From Natronospirillum sp965602035 (GTDB lineage Bacteria; Pseudomonadota; Gammaproteobacteria; Pseudomonadales; Natronospirillaceae): DNA of 64,000 nt. The stretch spans positions 2,356,001-2,420,000 of the forward strand of contig OZ271919.1 in the NCBI GenBank assembly GCA_965602035.1, read 5' to 3'. Positions 17,929 to 27,384 of the stretch are shown here, in pieces. Each line of letters starts with the position of its first letter. Within the stretch, counting starts at the first letter, position 1. A model generated the notes under the pieces. The model worked only from the letters and a program-made list of their open reading frames with translations. It was not told the origin of the DNA and ran no database searches. The position numbers and the translations under genes are program-made.

Positions 17929-20000
17929 CTCGTCAGGATTTTCTGCTGGAAATTGGAACTGAGGAACTGCCTCCGAAAACACTCGAACAGATGGGGAAGG
18001 CACTGGCGTCGAACCTGGGCGAATCCCTGAACCAGTCCGGTCTGGCGCACGGCACCATAAACGGGTTCGCAAGCCCGAGGCGTTTGGCCGTGCTTGTGCG
18101 GGAGCTTGAAACGCAACAACCCGACCAGCCGTTCGAGAAGCGCGGTCCGGCGGTCAAGGCAGCGTTTGATGCGGACGGCAATGCGACCCGTGCAGCCATG
18201 GGCTTCGCCGGGTCCTGTGGTGTTTCGGTTGACGCATTGGAGACGGTCACAACCGATAAGGGGGACTATCTGGTTCATCGCGGCGTAACACCCGGATCTG
18301 CAGTTGCCGAGTTGCTGCCGGCGATGCTGAGCGATACCGTTCAGAAGTTGCCGATCGCCAAGCGTATGCGCTGGGGTGACCATTCCCACGAATTTGTCAG
18401 GCCGGTCAAGTGGCTGGTCATGCTGTTCGGTAGCGACACTGTAGAGGCCACCCTGTTCGGTGTGGCGGCAGGAAGTGCAACACGGGGTCACCGCATTCAT
18501 CACCCGGACCCAATAGAACTCAACGCGCCGGCGGATTATGAATCTGTACTGGAGACCCGGGGTAAAGTCATAGCTGACTTTGAGAAGCGTCGTTCGGTAA
18601 TCCTGGCCGGGCTTGAAGAAGCAGCACAGGCTCAGGGCCTGGTAGCAGACATTCCGAGAGAGCTACTGGACGAGGTTACGGCGCTGAACGAATGGCCGGT
18701 GGTAATGGGCGGAAGCTTCGACGAAGCCTTTCTGCGCGTACCACCGGAGGCACTGGTCTCCAGTATGCAGGACCATCAGAAGTACTTCCCGTTGCGGCAT
18801 GAAGGCGGCGACCTTGCGGCCCGGTTTCTGTTCGTGGCAAATCTGGAGAGCAAGGATCCGGCTTCGGTCATTGAAGGAAACGAACGGGTTATCCGGCCGC
18901 GCCTGTCTGATGCGGCGTTTTTCTGGGATATGGATAAGCGGGAGCGACTGGCGGACCGAGCGCCCAACCTCGAGTCAGTGGTTTTCCAGAAAACATTGGG
19001 GACCCTGGCTGACAAATCGGCTCGAATTCGGTCGGTAATGGAGAAGATCGGGGCCCATTCAGATATCGATGTGAACCGCATAAAACGTGCTGCCGAACTG
19101 GCCAAATGCGATCTGGTAACGGATTTGGTGTTTGAGTTCGACGATCTGCAAGGGATTGCCGGATACTATTATGCGCTGAATGATTGTGAGCCGGAAGAAG
19201 TCGCGTTGGCTATCCGCGATCAGTACCGGCCCGGCCATGCAGGCGATGATTTGCCGCAGAATCACCTAGGGAAACTGTTGGCAGTGGCTGACCGACTGGA
19301 CACTCTGGTGGGCATATTCGGAATCGGACAGAGGCCTTCAGGAACCCGGGATCCCTACGCCCTTCGGCGGGCTGCGCTCGGTGTATTACGGATTTTGCTG
19401 GAAGGCAACCTGGATCTGGATCTGCGCGAACTGCTCGGTTATGCCCTGGCGGCCTATGAGCAACAGGACGTGCGGCTAAAGCATCAGGGCAGCCCGTTGG
19501 TAGATGAGGTTCTGAAATACTGCATGGAGCGCCTGAGGGCCTACTATCAGGACCGTGGTGTCAGTACCGATATCTTCCTGAGTGTAGCGGCGTCTCAGGT
19601 TTCACGGCCGGTTGATTTTGATGCGCGGATCCGGGCCGTGCAATCCTTCAGCGCTGGCAGGAATGCCGATACGCTTATTCAGGCCAACAAGCGTGTCCAG
19701 AATCTGTTGCAGAGCGCCACTGTTCCCAGCATCCCGCTGCCAGAGCTTCGGGCGCGGCTCGTATCGGAACACGAGCGTGAATTGATAGACGCGGTGGCGC
19801 AGGTGAAGGAAAAGACAGATGGCGGTTATCAGTCACTTTTGGGCGAATTGAGTGAACTCGCTGTACCGCTGGACGGTTTTTTCGACAACGTTATGGTAAA
19901 TGTCGATGACGAAGAGCTTCGTCAGAGTCGACTGGCATTGCTGCAAACAGTCCGTGGTTTGTTCCTGGAAGTGGCTGACGTATCACTTCTTGCTCACTGA
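17925..20000 (+). CDS. glyS: glycyl-tRNA synthetase beta chain
   Basis: A 691-residue GlyRS beta subunit beginning DFLLEIGTEELPP, the family hallmark, with SMQDHQKYFPLR in the middle and an HD-like region plus a C-terminal anticodon-binding domain. It forms the alpha2-beta2 enzyme with the glyQ product and contributes tRNA recognition. A strong bidirectional terminator follows 22 bp after the stop. Confidence 0.97.
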   Translation: MTRQDFLLEIGTEELPPKTLEQMGKALASNLGESLNQSGLAHGTINGFASPRRLAVLVRELETQQPDQPFEKRGPAVKAAFDADGNATRAAMGFAGSCGVSVDALETVTTDKGDYLVHRGVTPGSAVAELLPAMLSDTVQKLPIAKRMRWGDHSHEFVRPVKWLVMLFGSDTVEATLFGVAAGSATRGHRIHHPDPIELNAPADYESVLETRGKVIADFEKRRSVILAGLEEAAQAQGLVADIPRELLDEVTALNEWPVVMGGSFDEAFLRVPPEALVSSMQDHQKYFPLRHEGGDLAARFLFVANLESKDPASVIEGNERVIRPRLSDAAFFWDMDKRERLADRAPNLESVVFQKTLGTLADKSARIRSVMEKIGAHSDIDVNRIKRAAELAKCDLVTDLVFEFDDLQGIAGYYYALNDCEPEEVALAIRDQYRPGHAGDDLPQNHLGKLLAVADRLDTLVGIFGIGQRPSGTRDPYALRRAALGVLRILLEGNLDLDLRELLGYALAAYEQQDVRLKHQGSPLVDEVLKYCMERLRAYYQDRGVSTDIFLSVAASQVSRPVDFDARIRAVQSFSAGRNADTLIQANKRVQNLLQSATVPSIPLPELRARLVSEHERELIDAVAQVKEKTDGGYQSLLGELSELAVPLDGFFDNVMVNVDDEELRQSRLALLQTVRGLFLEVADVSLLAH

Positions 20001-20022
20001 AGCGCACAGTTCTGTCACAAAC

Positions 20023-20058
20023 AAAAAAGGGGTGTTCCACGTGGAACACCCCTTTTTT
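20023..20058. terminator. bidirectional intrinsic terminator between glyS and gyrB
   Basis: A perfect 36-bp palindrome: A6, GGGG, an 8-bp arm TGTTCCAC, then its exact complement, CCCC and T6. It has the A-run/stem/T-run form of a terminator active in both directions, and lies between the convergent ends of glyS (20000) and gyrB (20079). Its centre is also a parS sequence, annotated separately. Confidence 0.88.
20033..20048. promoter_or_regulatory. parS site 1 (ParB-binding centromere-like site)
   Basis: TGTTCCACGTGGAACA, a perfect 16-bp palindrome identical to the parS form used by Pseudomonas-type chromosomal ParB. It is the core of the glyS-gyrB terminator, about 6.4 kb from the DnaA-box cluster. 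ParB loading at origin-proximal parS sites organises origin segregation and recruits SMC. parA/parB themselves are not in the window. Confidence 0.8.
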
Positions 20059-20078
20059 GTCCAGACTGATCAAGGCAC

Positions 20079-22487
20079 TCAGTAGTCCAGGTTTTCAACC
20101 AGCAGCGCATTCTGCTGGATGAAGTCCCGACGAGGCTCAACGTCATCCCCCATCAGCGTCGTGAATATCTGGTCGGCCGCGATTGCATCCTTTATCGAGA
20201 CTTGCAGCATCCTGCGTGCCTCCGGGTCCATGGTCGTTTCCCAGAGCTGCTCGGGGTTCATTTCGCCAAGGCCCTTGTACCGTTGAATCGAATACCCGCG
20301 TTGTGCCTCATTCATCAGCCAACTCATCATTTCGGCCATTCGCTCGGTTTCAAAGGTTCGGTTACCCCGCTCTATCCTGACCCCACCCTCAAACAGTGAA
20401 GCCATGACGTCTCCCAGTGCAAGAATCCGCTTGTAGTCGTCCGATTCAAAAAATTCCGGCCTCAGGGTGTATTCCTGGCGATATCCATGTTGCACAGTGG
20501 CTATCCGAGGAACGCAGAGACGTGTTTCCTCATTTTCAACCAGAGTCGTCTCGTACGCCTTTGTGGACGTATTGTACTGGGCCAACAGATCCGCCAGCCG
20601 CTCTATCCATGACTGCACATTGTTGTAGTCGCGCAAGGCCTCACGATCAAGCCTGGGCAGGTACAGAAGATTCTCCAGCACAGCTTCCGGGTATACCCGG
20701 GAAAGACGACCAATGGTCGACATAACGCCCTGATATTGGTGAATCAGCTTTTCCAGTCCCTCGCCCTGGATAGGGGGTACGCCCTCTTCCGGATATAACG
20801 CGGCACCGTCGATAGCCACCTGAGTGAGGTATTCGTTCAGGGCCTCGTCGTCCTTGATATAGCGCTCCTGTTTCCCCTTTTTTACCTTGTACAGGGGCGG
20901 TTGCGCGATATAGATATGGCCGTGTTCAATCAGCTCAGGCATTTGCCGGAAGAAGAAGGTCAATAACAGCGTTCTGATGTGTGACCCGTCCACGTCCGCA
21001 TCGGTCATAATAATGATCCGGTGATACCGCAGTTTGTCGAGCATGAACTCTTCCCGGCCAATACCGGTTCCCAGTGCGGTTATCAGCGTTCCCACTTCTG
21101 CTGATCCGAGCATTTTGTCGAAACGCGCCTTTTCCACGTTCAGGATCTTGCCCTTGAGGGGCAGGATCGCCTGTGTTTTCCGATCACGACCCTGCTTGGC
21201 ACTGCCCCCGGCGGAATCACCCTCCACCAGATACAGTTCCGACAAGGCCGGGTCCTTTTCCTGGCAGTCGGCCAGTTTGCCCGGAAGCCCTGCGATATCC
21301 AGTGCGCCTTTACGACGGGTCATATCCCGCGCCTTCCGAGCCGCCTCTCTCGCCCTGGCGGCATCGATCATCTTCTGGACAATGGCTTTTGCTTCTGCCG
21401 GATTTTCCAGCAGGTAGTCTGAAAACGCGGCAGACAACTCCTGTTCAACCGCTGTTTTCACTTCGCTCGACACGAGCTTGTCCTTGGTCTGAGAACTGAA
21501 CTTCGGGTCCGGAACCTTCACGGAAATGATTGCCGTCAGACCTTCCCGGGCATCGTCCCCAGTCGTTGCCACTTTCTGTTTCTTCTGAATATTCTCTTCC
21601 TGAATATAGGAATTCAGGCAGCGCGTAATGCCCGCGCGAAAGCCCGCCAGGTGCGTTCCGCCGTCACGCTGTGGAATGTTGTTCGTGTAGCAGAGAATAT
21701 TCTCCTGATAACTGTCGTTCCATTGCAACGCCACCTCTACCACAACGCCGTCATCCCGCTCCTTCGAGAAATGGAAAGTCTTGTTGAGTGTGGATTTGCT
21801 CCGGTTCAGATAGTCAACAAACGACCGAAGGCCTCCGTCATACTGAAAATGTTCAGAGGCACCATCGCGATCATCACGCAGATGAATAGAGACGCCGCTG
21901 TTCAGGAACGACAATTCCCGTAGCCGCTTCGCAAGCACTTCGAATTCGAAGTGGATATTGTTAAACGTTTCAGCAGAGGGCCGGAAATGGATACGTGTAC
22001 CGTTCCGGTCCGTGGGTTCAATTTCCTGCAATGCCGTATCCGGAACGCCGCCATGATAGGTTTGCTGATATTTGTGCCCGTTACGCCAGATAGTGAGTAT
22101 CAGCTCGCTGGACAACGCATTGACAACGGACACCCCAACTCCGTGCAGACCGCCCGATACCTTGTAGCTGTTATCGTCGAATTTCCCACCCGCATGGAGC
22201 ACCGTCATAATAACTTCGGCCGCGCTCTTGCCCTCTTCGTGATCGTCCACGGGAATCCCGCGGCCGTTGTCTGACACGGATACCGACTCGTCCGGATGAA
22301 TAACCACCTGTATATCGGAGCAATAACCCGCCAGCGCCTCGTCAATGGAATTGTCCACCACCTCAAAGACCATATGGTGCAACCCGGTACCGTCATCCGT
22401 GTCACCAATGTACATTCCCGGGCGCTTGCGCACGGCATCCAGCCCTTTCAGTACCTTGATACTGGACGAATCATAGGTCTCAGCCAT
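20079..22487 (-). CDS. gyrB: DNA gyrase subunit B
   Basis: An 802-residue GyrB. The GHKL ATPase domain has EVVDNSIDEALAGYC and GGLHGVGVSVVNALS; the TOPRIM domain has EGDSAGGSAKQGRDR, PLKGKILNVEKA and MTDADVDGSHIRTLL. The C-terminus ends in ENLDY. It supplies the ATPase for negative supercoiling. It is the last gene of the dnaA-dnaN-recF-gyrB cluster and is 12 bp downstream of recF. Confidence 0.98.
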   Translation of the reverse strand: MAETYDSSSIKVLKGLDAVRKRPGMYIGDTDDGTGLHHMVFEVVDNSIDEALAGYCSDIQVVIHPDESVSVSDNGRGIPVDDHEEGKSAAEVIMTVLHAGGKFDDNSYKVSGGLHGVGVSVVNALSSELILTIWRNGHKYQQTYHGGVPDTALQEIEPTDRNGTRIHFRPSAETFNNIHFEFEVLAKRLRELSFLNSGVSIHLRDDRDGASEHFQYDGGLRSFVDYLNRSKSTLNKTFHFSKERDDGVVVEVALQWNDSYQENILCYTNNIPQRDGGTHLAGFRAGITRCLNSYIQEENIQKKQKVATTGDDAREGLTAIISVKVPDPKFSSQTKDKLVSSEVKTAVEQELSAAFSDYLLENPAEAKAIVQKMIDAARAREAARKARDMTRRKGALDIAGLPGKLADCQEKDPALSELYLVEGDSAGGSAKQGRDRKTQAILPLKGKILNVEKARFDKMLGSAEVGTLITALGTGIGREEFMLDKLRYHRIIIMTDADVDGSHIRTLLLTFFFRQMPELIEHGHIYIAQPPLYKVKKGKQERYIKDDEALNEYLTQVAIDGAALYPEEGVPPIQGEGLEKLIHQYQGVMSTIGRLSRVYPEAVLENLLYLPRLDREALRDYNNVQSWIERLADLLAQYNTSTKAYETTLVENEETRLCVPRIATVQHGYRQEYTLRPEFFESDDYKRILALGDVMASLFEGGVRIERGNRTFETERMAEMMSWLMNEAQRGYSIQRYKGLGEMNPEQLWETTMDPEARRMLQVSIKDAIAADQIFTTLMGDDVEPRRDFIQQNALLVENLDY

Positions 22488-22499
22488 CTCGTGCTCCTG

Positions 22500-23606
22500 T
22501 TACTCCACCACTCTGACAGTACCCTGTTCCACGTGGAACACTCGTACCGGAATTTTTGTTTCTTCTGACAGGCCGGACCGTATCTGGTCCGCCGTCAACG
22601 ATGATATAAATACCTGAAACCCGGTTTTACCCAGCTCTCGAAGCATTCGATTCAGATTCCCCTGATCCAACTCAGCGGTCAGGTCATCCAGCAGAATCAG
22701 CGGTTCCACTCCACCCGAGTTTTCATGCAGCAATCGAACCTGAGAAAGCTTCAGCAGATGCCCCAGTACCTTCAGTTGTCCACGCGAGAAAATGTCCTGA
22801 ACCGGCTGCTTCCCGGTAAGGAATCGCACATCCGCTCTCTGCGGCCCGACCATGGAACGACGATACCGCCTCTCCTGCTCCCGGACCCGCTGCGATTGTA
22901 CGGCCTCACTCAGTGACTCCCCTGACGGCCAGCCCGACAGTAATTCTATATCCGGCTCCGGGATCGCCTCGACCGCATTGAATTCAGCAAACAGCTCAGC
23001 AAAAGCGCTCTCGAGCCGCTGCATATAGGCCGACCGCAAGGCGTTAAGTGCTTCGCCGCTCTCCGTGAATTCGCGTTCCCAGGCCAGCCGTTCCGAGCGA
23101 TCTATTGTATCATTTTTCAACAGAAAATTCCGCTGCTTCATCGCTCGACCAAACCGATGGAACAGCTGCGGGGCGTCTTGCGGGAAAAAGTGATAGACCC
23201 CCCAGTCGAGGAAACGTCGCCGGATTCTTGGCCCATCCTCGAACAGACGGAAATCGCTCAGCGTAATTGCCATAACGGGCAACTCACGCGCCAACTCACT
23301 GGCCGACCGAACACGACGATCCCCGATTATCACTTGCGCCCTGCCGTCGGCGCTACGCTCCAGACCCACACGGAGCCCCTGGTGCGTTACCCCTGACACG
23401 ACAAACGATTCCTGCCCAAACCGTATCAACGGCCGGTGACTACCGACGCGAAAGCTTTTTCCGGTTCCAAGCACGTGAACCGCCTCGAGCACCGAGGATT
23501 TGCCGGCACCGTTATCGCCCACAAACAGATTGAGACCAGACTCCAACGATAGCCTGGACTCCGCGATGTTCCGGAAGTTCAACAGGAAAAGCGCGTCTAT
23601 CGACAC
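22500..23606 (-). CDS. recF: DNA replication and repair protein RecF
   Basis: A 368-residue ABC-type ATPase with Walker A GDNGAGKSSVLEA near residue 30 and the LILLDDLTAELD Walker B/D-loop near residue 310. It acts with RecO and RecR in RecA loading at gaps. The start is 1 bp from the dnaN stop. The last codons read FHVEQG because a parS palindrome is embedded in the frame. Confidence 0.96.
   Translation of the reverse strand: MSIDALFLLNFRNIAESRLSLESGLNLFVGDNGAGKSSVLEAVHVLGTGKSFRVGSHRPLIRFGQESFVVSGVTHQGLRVGLERSADGRAQVIIGDRRVRSASELARELPVMAITLSDFRLFEDGPRIRRRFLDWGVYHFFPQDAPQLFHRFGRAMKQRNFLLKNDTIDRSERLAWEREFTESGEALNALRSAYMQRLESAFAELFAEFNAVEAIPEPDIELLSGWPSGESLSEAVQSQRVREQERRYRRSMVGPQRADVRFLTGKQPVQDIFSRGQLKVLGHLLKLSQVRLLHENSGGVEPLILLDDLTAELDQGNLNRMLRELGKTGFQVFISSLTADQIRSGLSEETKIPVRVFHVEQGTVRVVE
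22525..22540. promoter_or_regulatory. parS site 2, inside the recF coding end
   Basis: A second perfect TGTTCCACGTGGAACA, 2.5 kb from the first, lying in the last codons of recF so that the protein carries F-H-V-E-Q there. Its identity to site 1 across all 16 positions in a different context (coding instead of terminator) supports selection for ParB binding and argues against chance. Confidence 0.8.
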
Positions 23607-23607
23607 A

Positions 23608-24711
23608 TTACAGTCGCATTGGCATCACGACATATAACGCCGATTCGTCGTCAAAGTCACGAACAAGCGCGCTACTGTTCGCATCCGACGCCACCATCAT
23701 GACCTGCTCGCCGCGAATCGCATTCAATACGTCTATCAGATAAGCCACATTAAAGCCGACCTCGAGCGACTCACCCTGATAATCCACCGACAGGTTCTCT
23801 TCCGCTTCTTCCTGCTCAGGGTTATTCGCGACGATCTGGAGGTTGCCTTCCGTCAACGTCAGCCGGATGCCCCTATATTTCTCATTGGACAGAATGGACG
23901 CACGCGTCAGCACCGCTTTGAAGGATTCCTTGTCGGCGACAATCTCCTTGTCACCGCCCCGTGGTATGACACGTTCGTAGTCCGGAAATTTTCCGTCTAC
24001 CAGTTTCGTCGTAAACGTGAACTCGCCGATATCGGCACGCAGATGGTTCTGGGTCAATTGAAGCCGAATCGACCCCTCAACGTTCCCGAGTACTCTCTGC
24101 AGCTCCAGAACGCCCTTTCTGGGCAGAATCACCTGCTGGCGCTCGCTGCCGGACACCGCAGCCGAGCAGCCGGCAAGCGCCAACCGATGGCCGTCGGTGG
24201 CTACCGTGCGAACGGCCCCATCACGCAGCTCCAACAACATTCCGTTCAGGTAATACCGAACGTCCTGAACCGCCATTGCAAACGAGGTAGCCTCGATCAC
24301 CTTGCCCAGGTCTGCCTGGCTGACTTCTACAGAGCGGGCTTCCGGTCCGATTTCCACGTCCGGAAAATCATCGGCGCTAAGCGCAGCCAGCGCATAGCGG
24401 CTGCGACCGCTCTTCAATGTAACCCGTTCACTATCACCGGCAAAAGCGAGCTGGGACTCGGCTGGCAACGACTTGCACAGGTCCAGCAACTTGCGCGCCG
24501 GCAGTGTAACCTTCCACGGTTCGAAAGACTCGTCAAGCGCCACCCTGGCCACCAGTTCCACCTCCAGGTCGGTGCCCGTGAGCTTCAGCGTTTCTCCATC
24601 CACTTCCAGCAACACGTTTGCCAGTATCGGCATGGTGTTGCGGCGCTCAACGACGCCTGCCACGAACTGCAATGGCCTTACAAGTGCTTCCCGACTCAAC
24701 CGTAGGTTCAT
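23608..24711 (-). CDS. dnaN: DNA polymerase III beta sliding clamp
   Basis: A 367-residue clamp subunit with the three repeated domains. N-terminal LVRPLQFVAGVVERRNTMPILANVLLEV, GTDLEVELVARV, and C-terminal YVVMPMRL are standard. It dimerises around DNA and tethers polymerase. It is 22 bp downstream of dnaA on the same strand. Confidence 0.98.
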   Translation of the reverse strand: MNLRLSREALVRPLQFVAGVVERRNTMPILANVLLEVDGETLKLTGTDLEVELVARVALDESFEPWKVTLPARKLLDLCKSLPAESQLAFAGDSERVTLKSGRSRYALAALSADDFPDVEIGPEARSVEVSQADLGKVIEATSFAMAVQDVRYYLNGMLLELRDGAVRTVATDGHRLALAGCSAAVSGSERQQVILPRKGVLELQRVLGNVEGSIRLQLTQNHLRADIGEFTFTTKLVDGKFPDYERVIPRGGDKEIVADKESFKAVLTRASILSNEKYRGIRLTLTEGNLQIVANNPEQEEAEENLSVDYQGESLEVGFNVAYLIDVLNAIRGEQVMMVASDANSSALVRDFDDESALYVVMPMRL

Positions 24712-24733
24712 AATTGTCAGCCTTAATGATCAA

Positions 24734-26188
24734 TCAACTGGTCAGCGACCGGTGAATTTTAGCGTAATCTTCGCGCAGGTCGGATGATGTTTCCACCAGT
24801 TCCCGAACCTTTCGACAGGCATGCAGCACCGTCGTGTGATCGCGCCCACCGAATGCCTTTCCGATCTCCGGCAGGCTGTAGGTGGTGAGTTCTTTTGCCA
24901 GTGCCATCGCCATCTGTCTCGGCCGCGCCACCGAACGACTCCGACGTTTCGAAATCAGGTCGGATATCTTTATGTTGTAATAGTCCGATACCGTTCGCTG
25001 TATGTTGTCGATGGAAATCTGCTTTTCCTGGGCGGCCAGTAAATCCTTCAGAGTTTCCTTGATGAAACCCAGCGTAATGCGGCTACGGGTAAACTGGGCG
25101 TTTGCAATGACCCGCTTCAGCGCACCTTCCAGTTCCCGAACATTCGAGCGGATCTTCTGTGCAATGAAAAACGCAGCCTCGTCGGATAGCCTGACTTTCT
25201 CACGCTCCGCCTTTTTCTTGAGAATTGCCACCCGAGTCTCCAGATCCGGCGGCTCCACGGCCACTGTGAGCCCCCATGAGAACCGGGATTTGAGCCGGTC
25301 TTCCAGACCATCAATTTCCTTGGGAAACCGATCACAGGTAAGAATGACCTGCTGATTGCCCTCGAGCAACGCGTTAAAGGTATGAAAAAACTCCTCCTGA
25401 GTACGGTCCTTACCGGCAAAGAACTGGATATCGTCGATCAACAATCCGTCCAGACTGCGGTAGAATCGCTTGAAATCTGGCATGGCGCCCTGCTGCAGGG
25501 CCTTCACCATGTCAGCCACAAAACGCTCTGAATGGATATACAGCACGCGCGCATTTGAGTTACGTTCCACCACTTCATTGCCAATGGCGTGCATAAGGTG
25601 GGTCTTACCCAACCCGACACCACCATAGATAAACAACGGGTTGTAGCCGCCACCTTCATTCGCCGCCACCTGGCGTGACGCCGCCAACGCCAACTGGTTC
25701 GCCTTGCCCTCGACAAAGCTGCCGAACGTAAACCCGGGATTGAGAAAACTATGATGCCGGAGGCCACCTTCAACATTCAGTTTCCGGTCGATCTCATCCG
25801 GGTCGGGTGTATTCTCTTCCGGTTGCAGCCCCCGGTCTGACTCAGAACCATCCACTGACCCCGGCGGCAACTCAGGGCCGGCCGGCCTTTTCGCCGGTGC
25901 CTCCGGGCCCGGAGACCCATTGAGACCACCAACCGCTTCCTGGCCCACTGACACTTTGAACGTCGGGTCCTCGCTGACTTCGCGTGCAAGCTGATGAATT
26001 CGATTCAGATACTTGTCGCGCACCCAATCCGCCACAAAACGATTCGGCGCAACGAGAAACAGAGAACGCTCGGCCTCGTCCGGCACCAGCCGCCGTATCC
26101 AGGTATTGTATTGCTGAGCCGGCAATTCGGCCTCGAGCACAGCCAGGCAGACCGACCAGATTTCCTGCGTTTTTGTAGTCTCTGACAC
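24734..26188 (-). CDS. dnaA: chromosomal replication initiator DnaA
   Basis: A 484-residue DnaA read from GTG 26188, chosen because AAAGG sits 8 nt upstream and the protein then begins SETTKTQEIWSVCLAVLEAE like family members; an ATG at 26230 lacks a binding sequence. Domain I is followed by a Pro/Gly-rich linker (about residues 95-150). The AAA+ domain has GGVGLGKTHLMHA and LLIDDIQFFAGK. Domain IV has the DnaA-box recognition signature GGRDHTTVLHACRK. It opens oriC, which lies just upstream of the gene. Confidence 0.97.
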   Translation of the reverse strand: MSETTKTQEIWSVCLAVLEAELPAQQYNTWIRRLVPDEAERSLFLVAPNRFVADWVRDKYLNRIHQLAREVSEDPTFKVSVGQEAVGGLNGSPGPEAPAKRPAGPELPPGSVDGSESDRGLQPEENTPDPDEIDRKLNVEGGLRHHSFLNPGFTFGSFVEGKANQLALAASRQVAANEGGGYNPLFIYGGVGLGKTHLMHAIGNEVVERNSNARVLYIHSERFVADMVKALQQGAMPDFKRFYRSLDGLLIDDIQFFAGKDRTQEEFFHTFNALLEGNQQVILTCDRFPKEIDGLEDRLKSRFSWGLTVAVEPPDLETRVAILKKKAEREKVRLSDEAAFFIAQKIRSNVRELEGALKRVIANAQFTRSRITLGFIKETLKDLLAAQEKQISIDNIQRTVSDYYNIKISDLISKRRSRSVARPRQMAMALAKELTTYSLPEIGKAFGGRDHTTVLHACRKVRELVETSSDLREDYAKIHRSLTS

Positions 26189-26230
26189 CTTGAATACCTT
26201 TCGCCGGGTTCCGAGCGAATAGCAGACCAT

Positions 26231-26757
26231 TGCACCGCCAGTTGGGCGGGACCCACTACTTTATCATTCTACCGTCGCTGAGTTCAGTTTTTCGCCAAAA
26301 ATTTCTGGCATGCCAGTGAATAAACCTGTGGAAAACATGGGATAAAATACCCTTCAACACCAGCGAACAACCTGTGGACAATAAAACTGTGGATAACCAG
26401 GACGCCGGTCCACCGTCAGTACCGACCTTTTCCACAGAAGACAGCATTAACCATCCACAGTGAAAAACAACATAGACACTTATTATTCAATGACTTAACG
26501 ATTTATCCAGTTACCCACAGCCCCTATAAATAAATAACTTCAACAAGTCTCTTCCTCTATCCCACATCAAAGTTCAGGGAACATTATTAACGACTCGTCT
26601 CACAACCCGATGCCCCCTTCCAGCCGAGCCGCAATAATTTACCCGCTCACTTGTCTGCATCGGGTCCCTGCGATAGAATCCGCGCTCAAATTTTGCTCAA
26701 TGGCGAATAACGTTCATTGCAGCGATTTCACATTGTCTCTGAAGAGCGATCAGACTT
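26231..26757. other. oriC: oriC candidate: DnaA-box cluster in gene-free AT-rich stretch
   Basis: The 527 bp between divergent dnaA and rpmH have no gene. DnaA-box-like 9-mers are: TGTGGAAAA 26327-26335, TGTGGACAA 26373-26381, a perfect TGTGGATAA 26388-26396, TTTTCCACA 26428-26436, CCATCCACA 26451-26459, TTATCCAGT 26503-26511 and TTACCCACA 26511-26519. An AT-rich stretch (about 26461-26600, e.g. ATAAATAAATAA) could be the unwinding element. The position matches the experimentally defined origins of pseudomonads. Promoters for dnaA and rpmH must lie here too. Confidence 0.85.
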
Positions 26758-26892
26758 ATGAAACGTACTTTTCAACCAAGCGTTCTCAAGCGCAAGCGCA
26801 CCCATGGGTTCCGGGCTCGCATGGCAACTCGGAATGGCCGGAAGGTTCTCGCAGCCCGTCGTGCAAAAGGCCGCCGCGTCCTGAGCGCCTGA
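26758..26892 (+). CDS. rpmH: 50S ribosomal protein L34
   Basis: A 44-codon gene encoding MKRTFQPSVLKRKRTHGFRA and continuing with the Arg/Lys-rich L34 tail ending RRVLSA. Length is exactly typical. It is the first gene rightward from the origin and is followed 53 bp later by rnpA, as in nearly all bacteria. Confidence 0.98.
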   Translation: MKRTFQPSVLKRKRTHGFRARMATRNGRKVLAARRAKGRRVLSA

Positions 26893-26945
26893 GGTTTGAC
26901 CAACCGCTGCGATCAGTTCATTGGCTCCTGCAGGCGCGCTGTCTG

Positions 26946-27338
26946 ATGAGTGCTCGATTCACCAAGGCAGACCGCCTGCTCAAACCAGCCGATTTCAGCT
27001 ACGTTTTCAGCAGCGCCGACGTCAAAGCCGGATCAGGAGAGTTTTTCCTGCTGGCCAGAAAAACCCGACAGCAGGCCATGAAGCCACGAATCGGGTTCAT
27101 TCTGTCACGGAAAAAAGTGAAGCGGGCGGTGGATCGTAACCGCATCAAACGCATTGCCAGGGAACAGTTCAGAACACTGTCCGTATCGGACAATGGCTAT
27201 CCGCCAATAGACATTGTGTTCATGGCGAACCGGGGTGCCGACAAGCTCGATCGGCCCACTGTGCACAGAACCGTTCGCTCACTCCTGAACAAGCTCCAAC
27301 AACGCTATGCGCGATCTGAGACCGGGAAACAGACCTGA
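26946..27338 (+). CDS. rnpA: ribonuclease P protein component
   Basis: A 130-residue RNase P protein, with FTKADRLLKPADFSYVF at the start and the RNR signature KKVKRAVDRNRIKRIAREQFR near residues 55-75. It assists the catalytic RNA in tRNA 5' maturation. The ATG at 26946 gives the usual N-terminus; the frame remains open upstream across rpmH without similarity. Unusually, no yidD gene lies between rnpA and yidC. Confidence 0.95.
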   Translation: MSARFTKADRLLKPADFSYVFSSADVKAGSGEFFLLARKTRQQAMKPRIGFILSRKKVKRAVDRNRIKRIAREQFRTLSVSDNGYPPIDIVFMANRGADKLDRPTVHRTVRSLLNKLQQRYARSETGKQT

Positions 27339-27384
27339 CAGGGCCTGATGGCCACGAATACCAACCAGATACACAGGATCTTTC

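Noticed and set aside
26610..26945. Upstream extension of rnpA across rpmH
   Set aside because: The open frame covers rpmH in another frame and part of oriC; the RnpA family begins at MSARFTKADR, so the later ATG is used.
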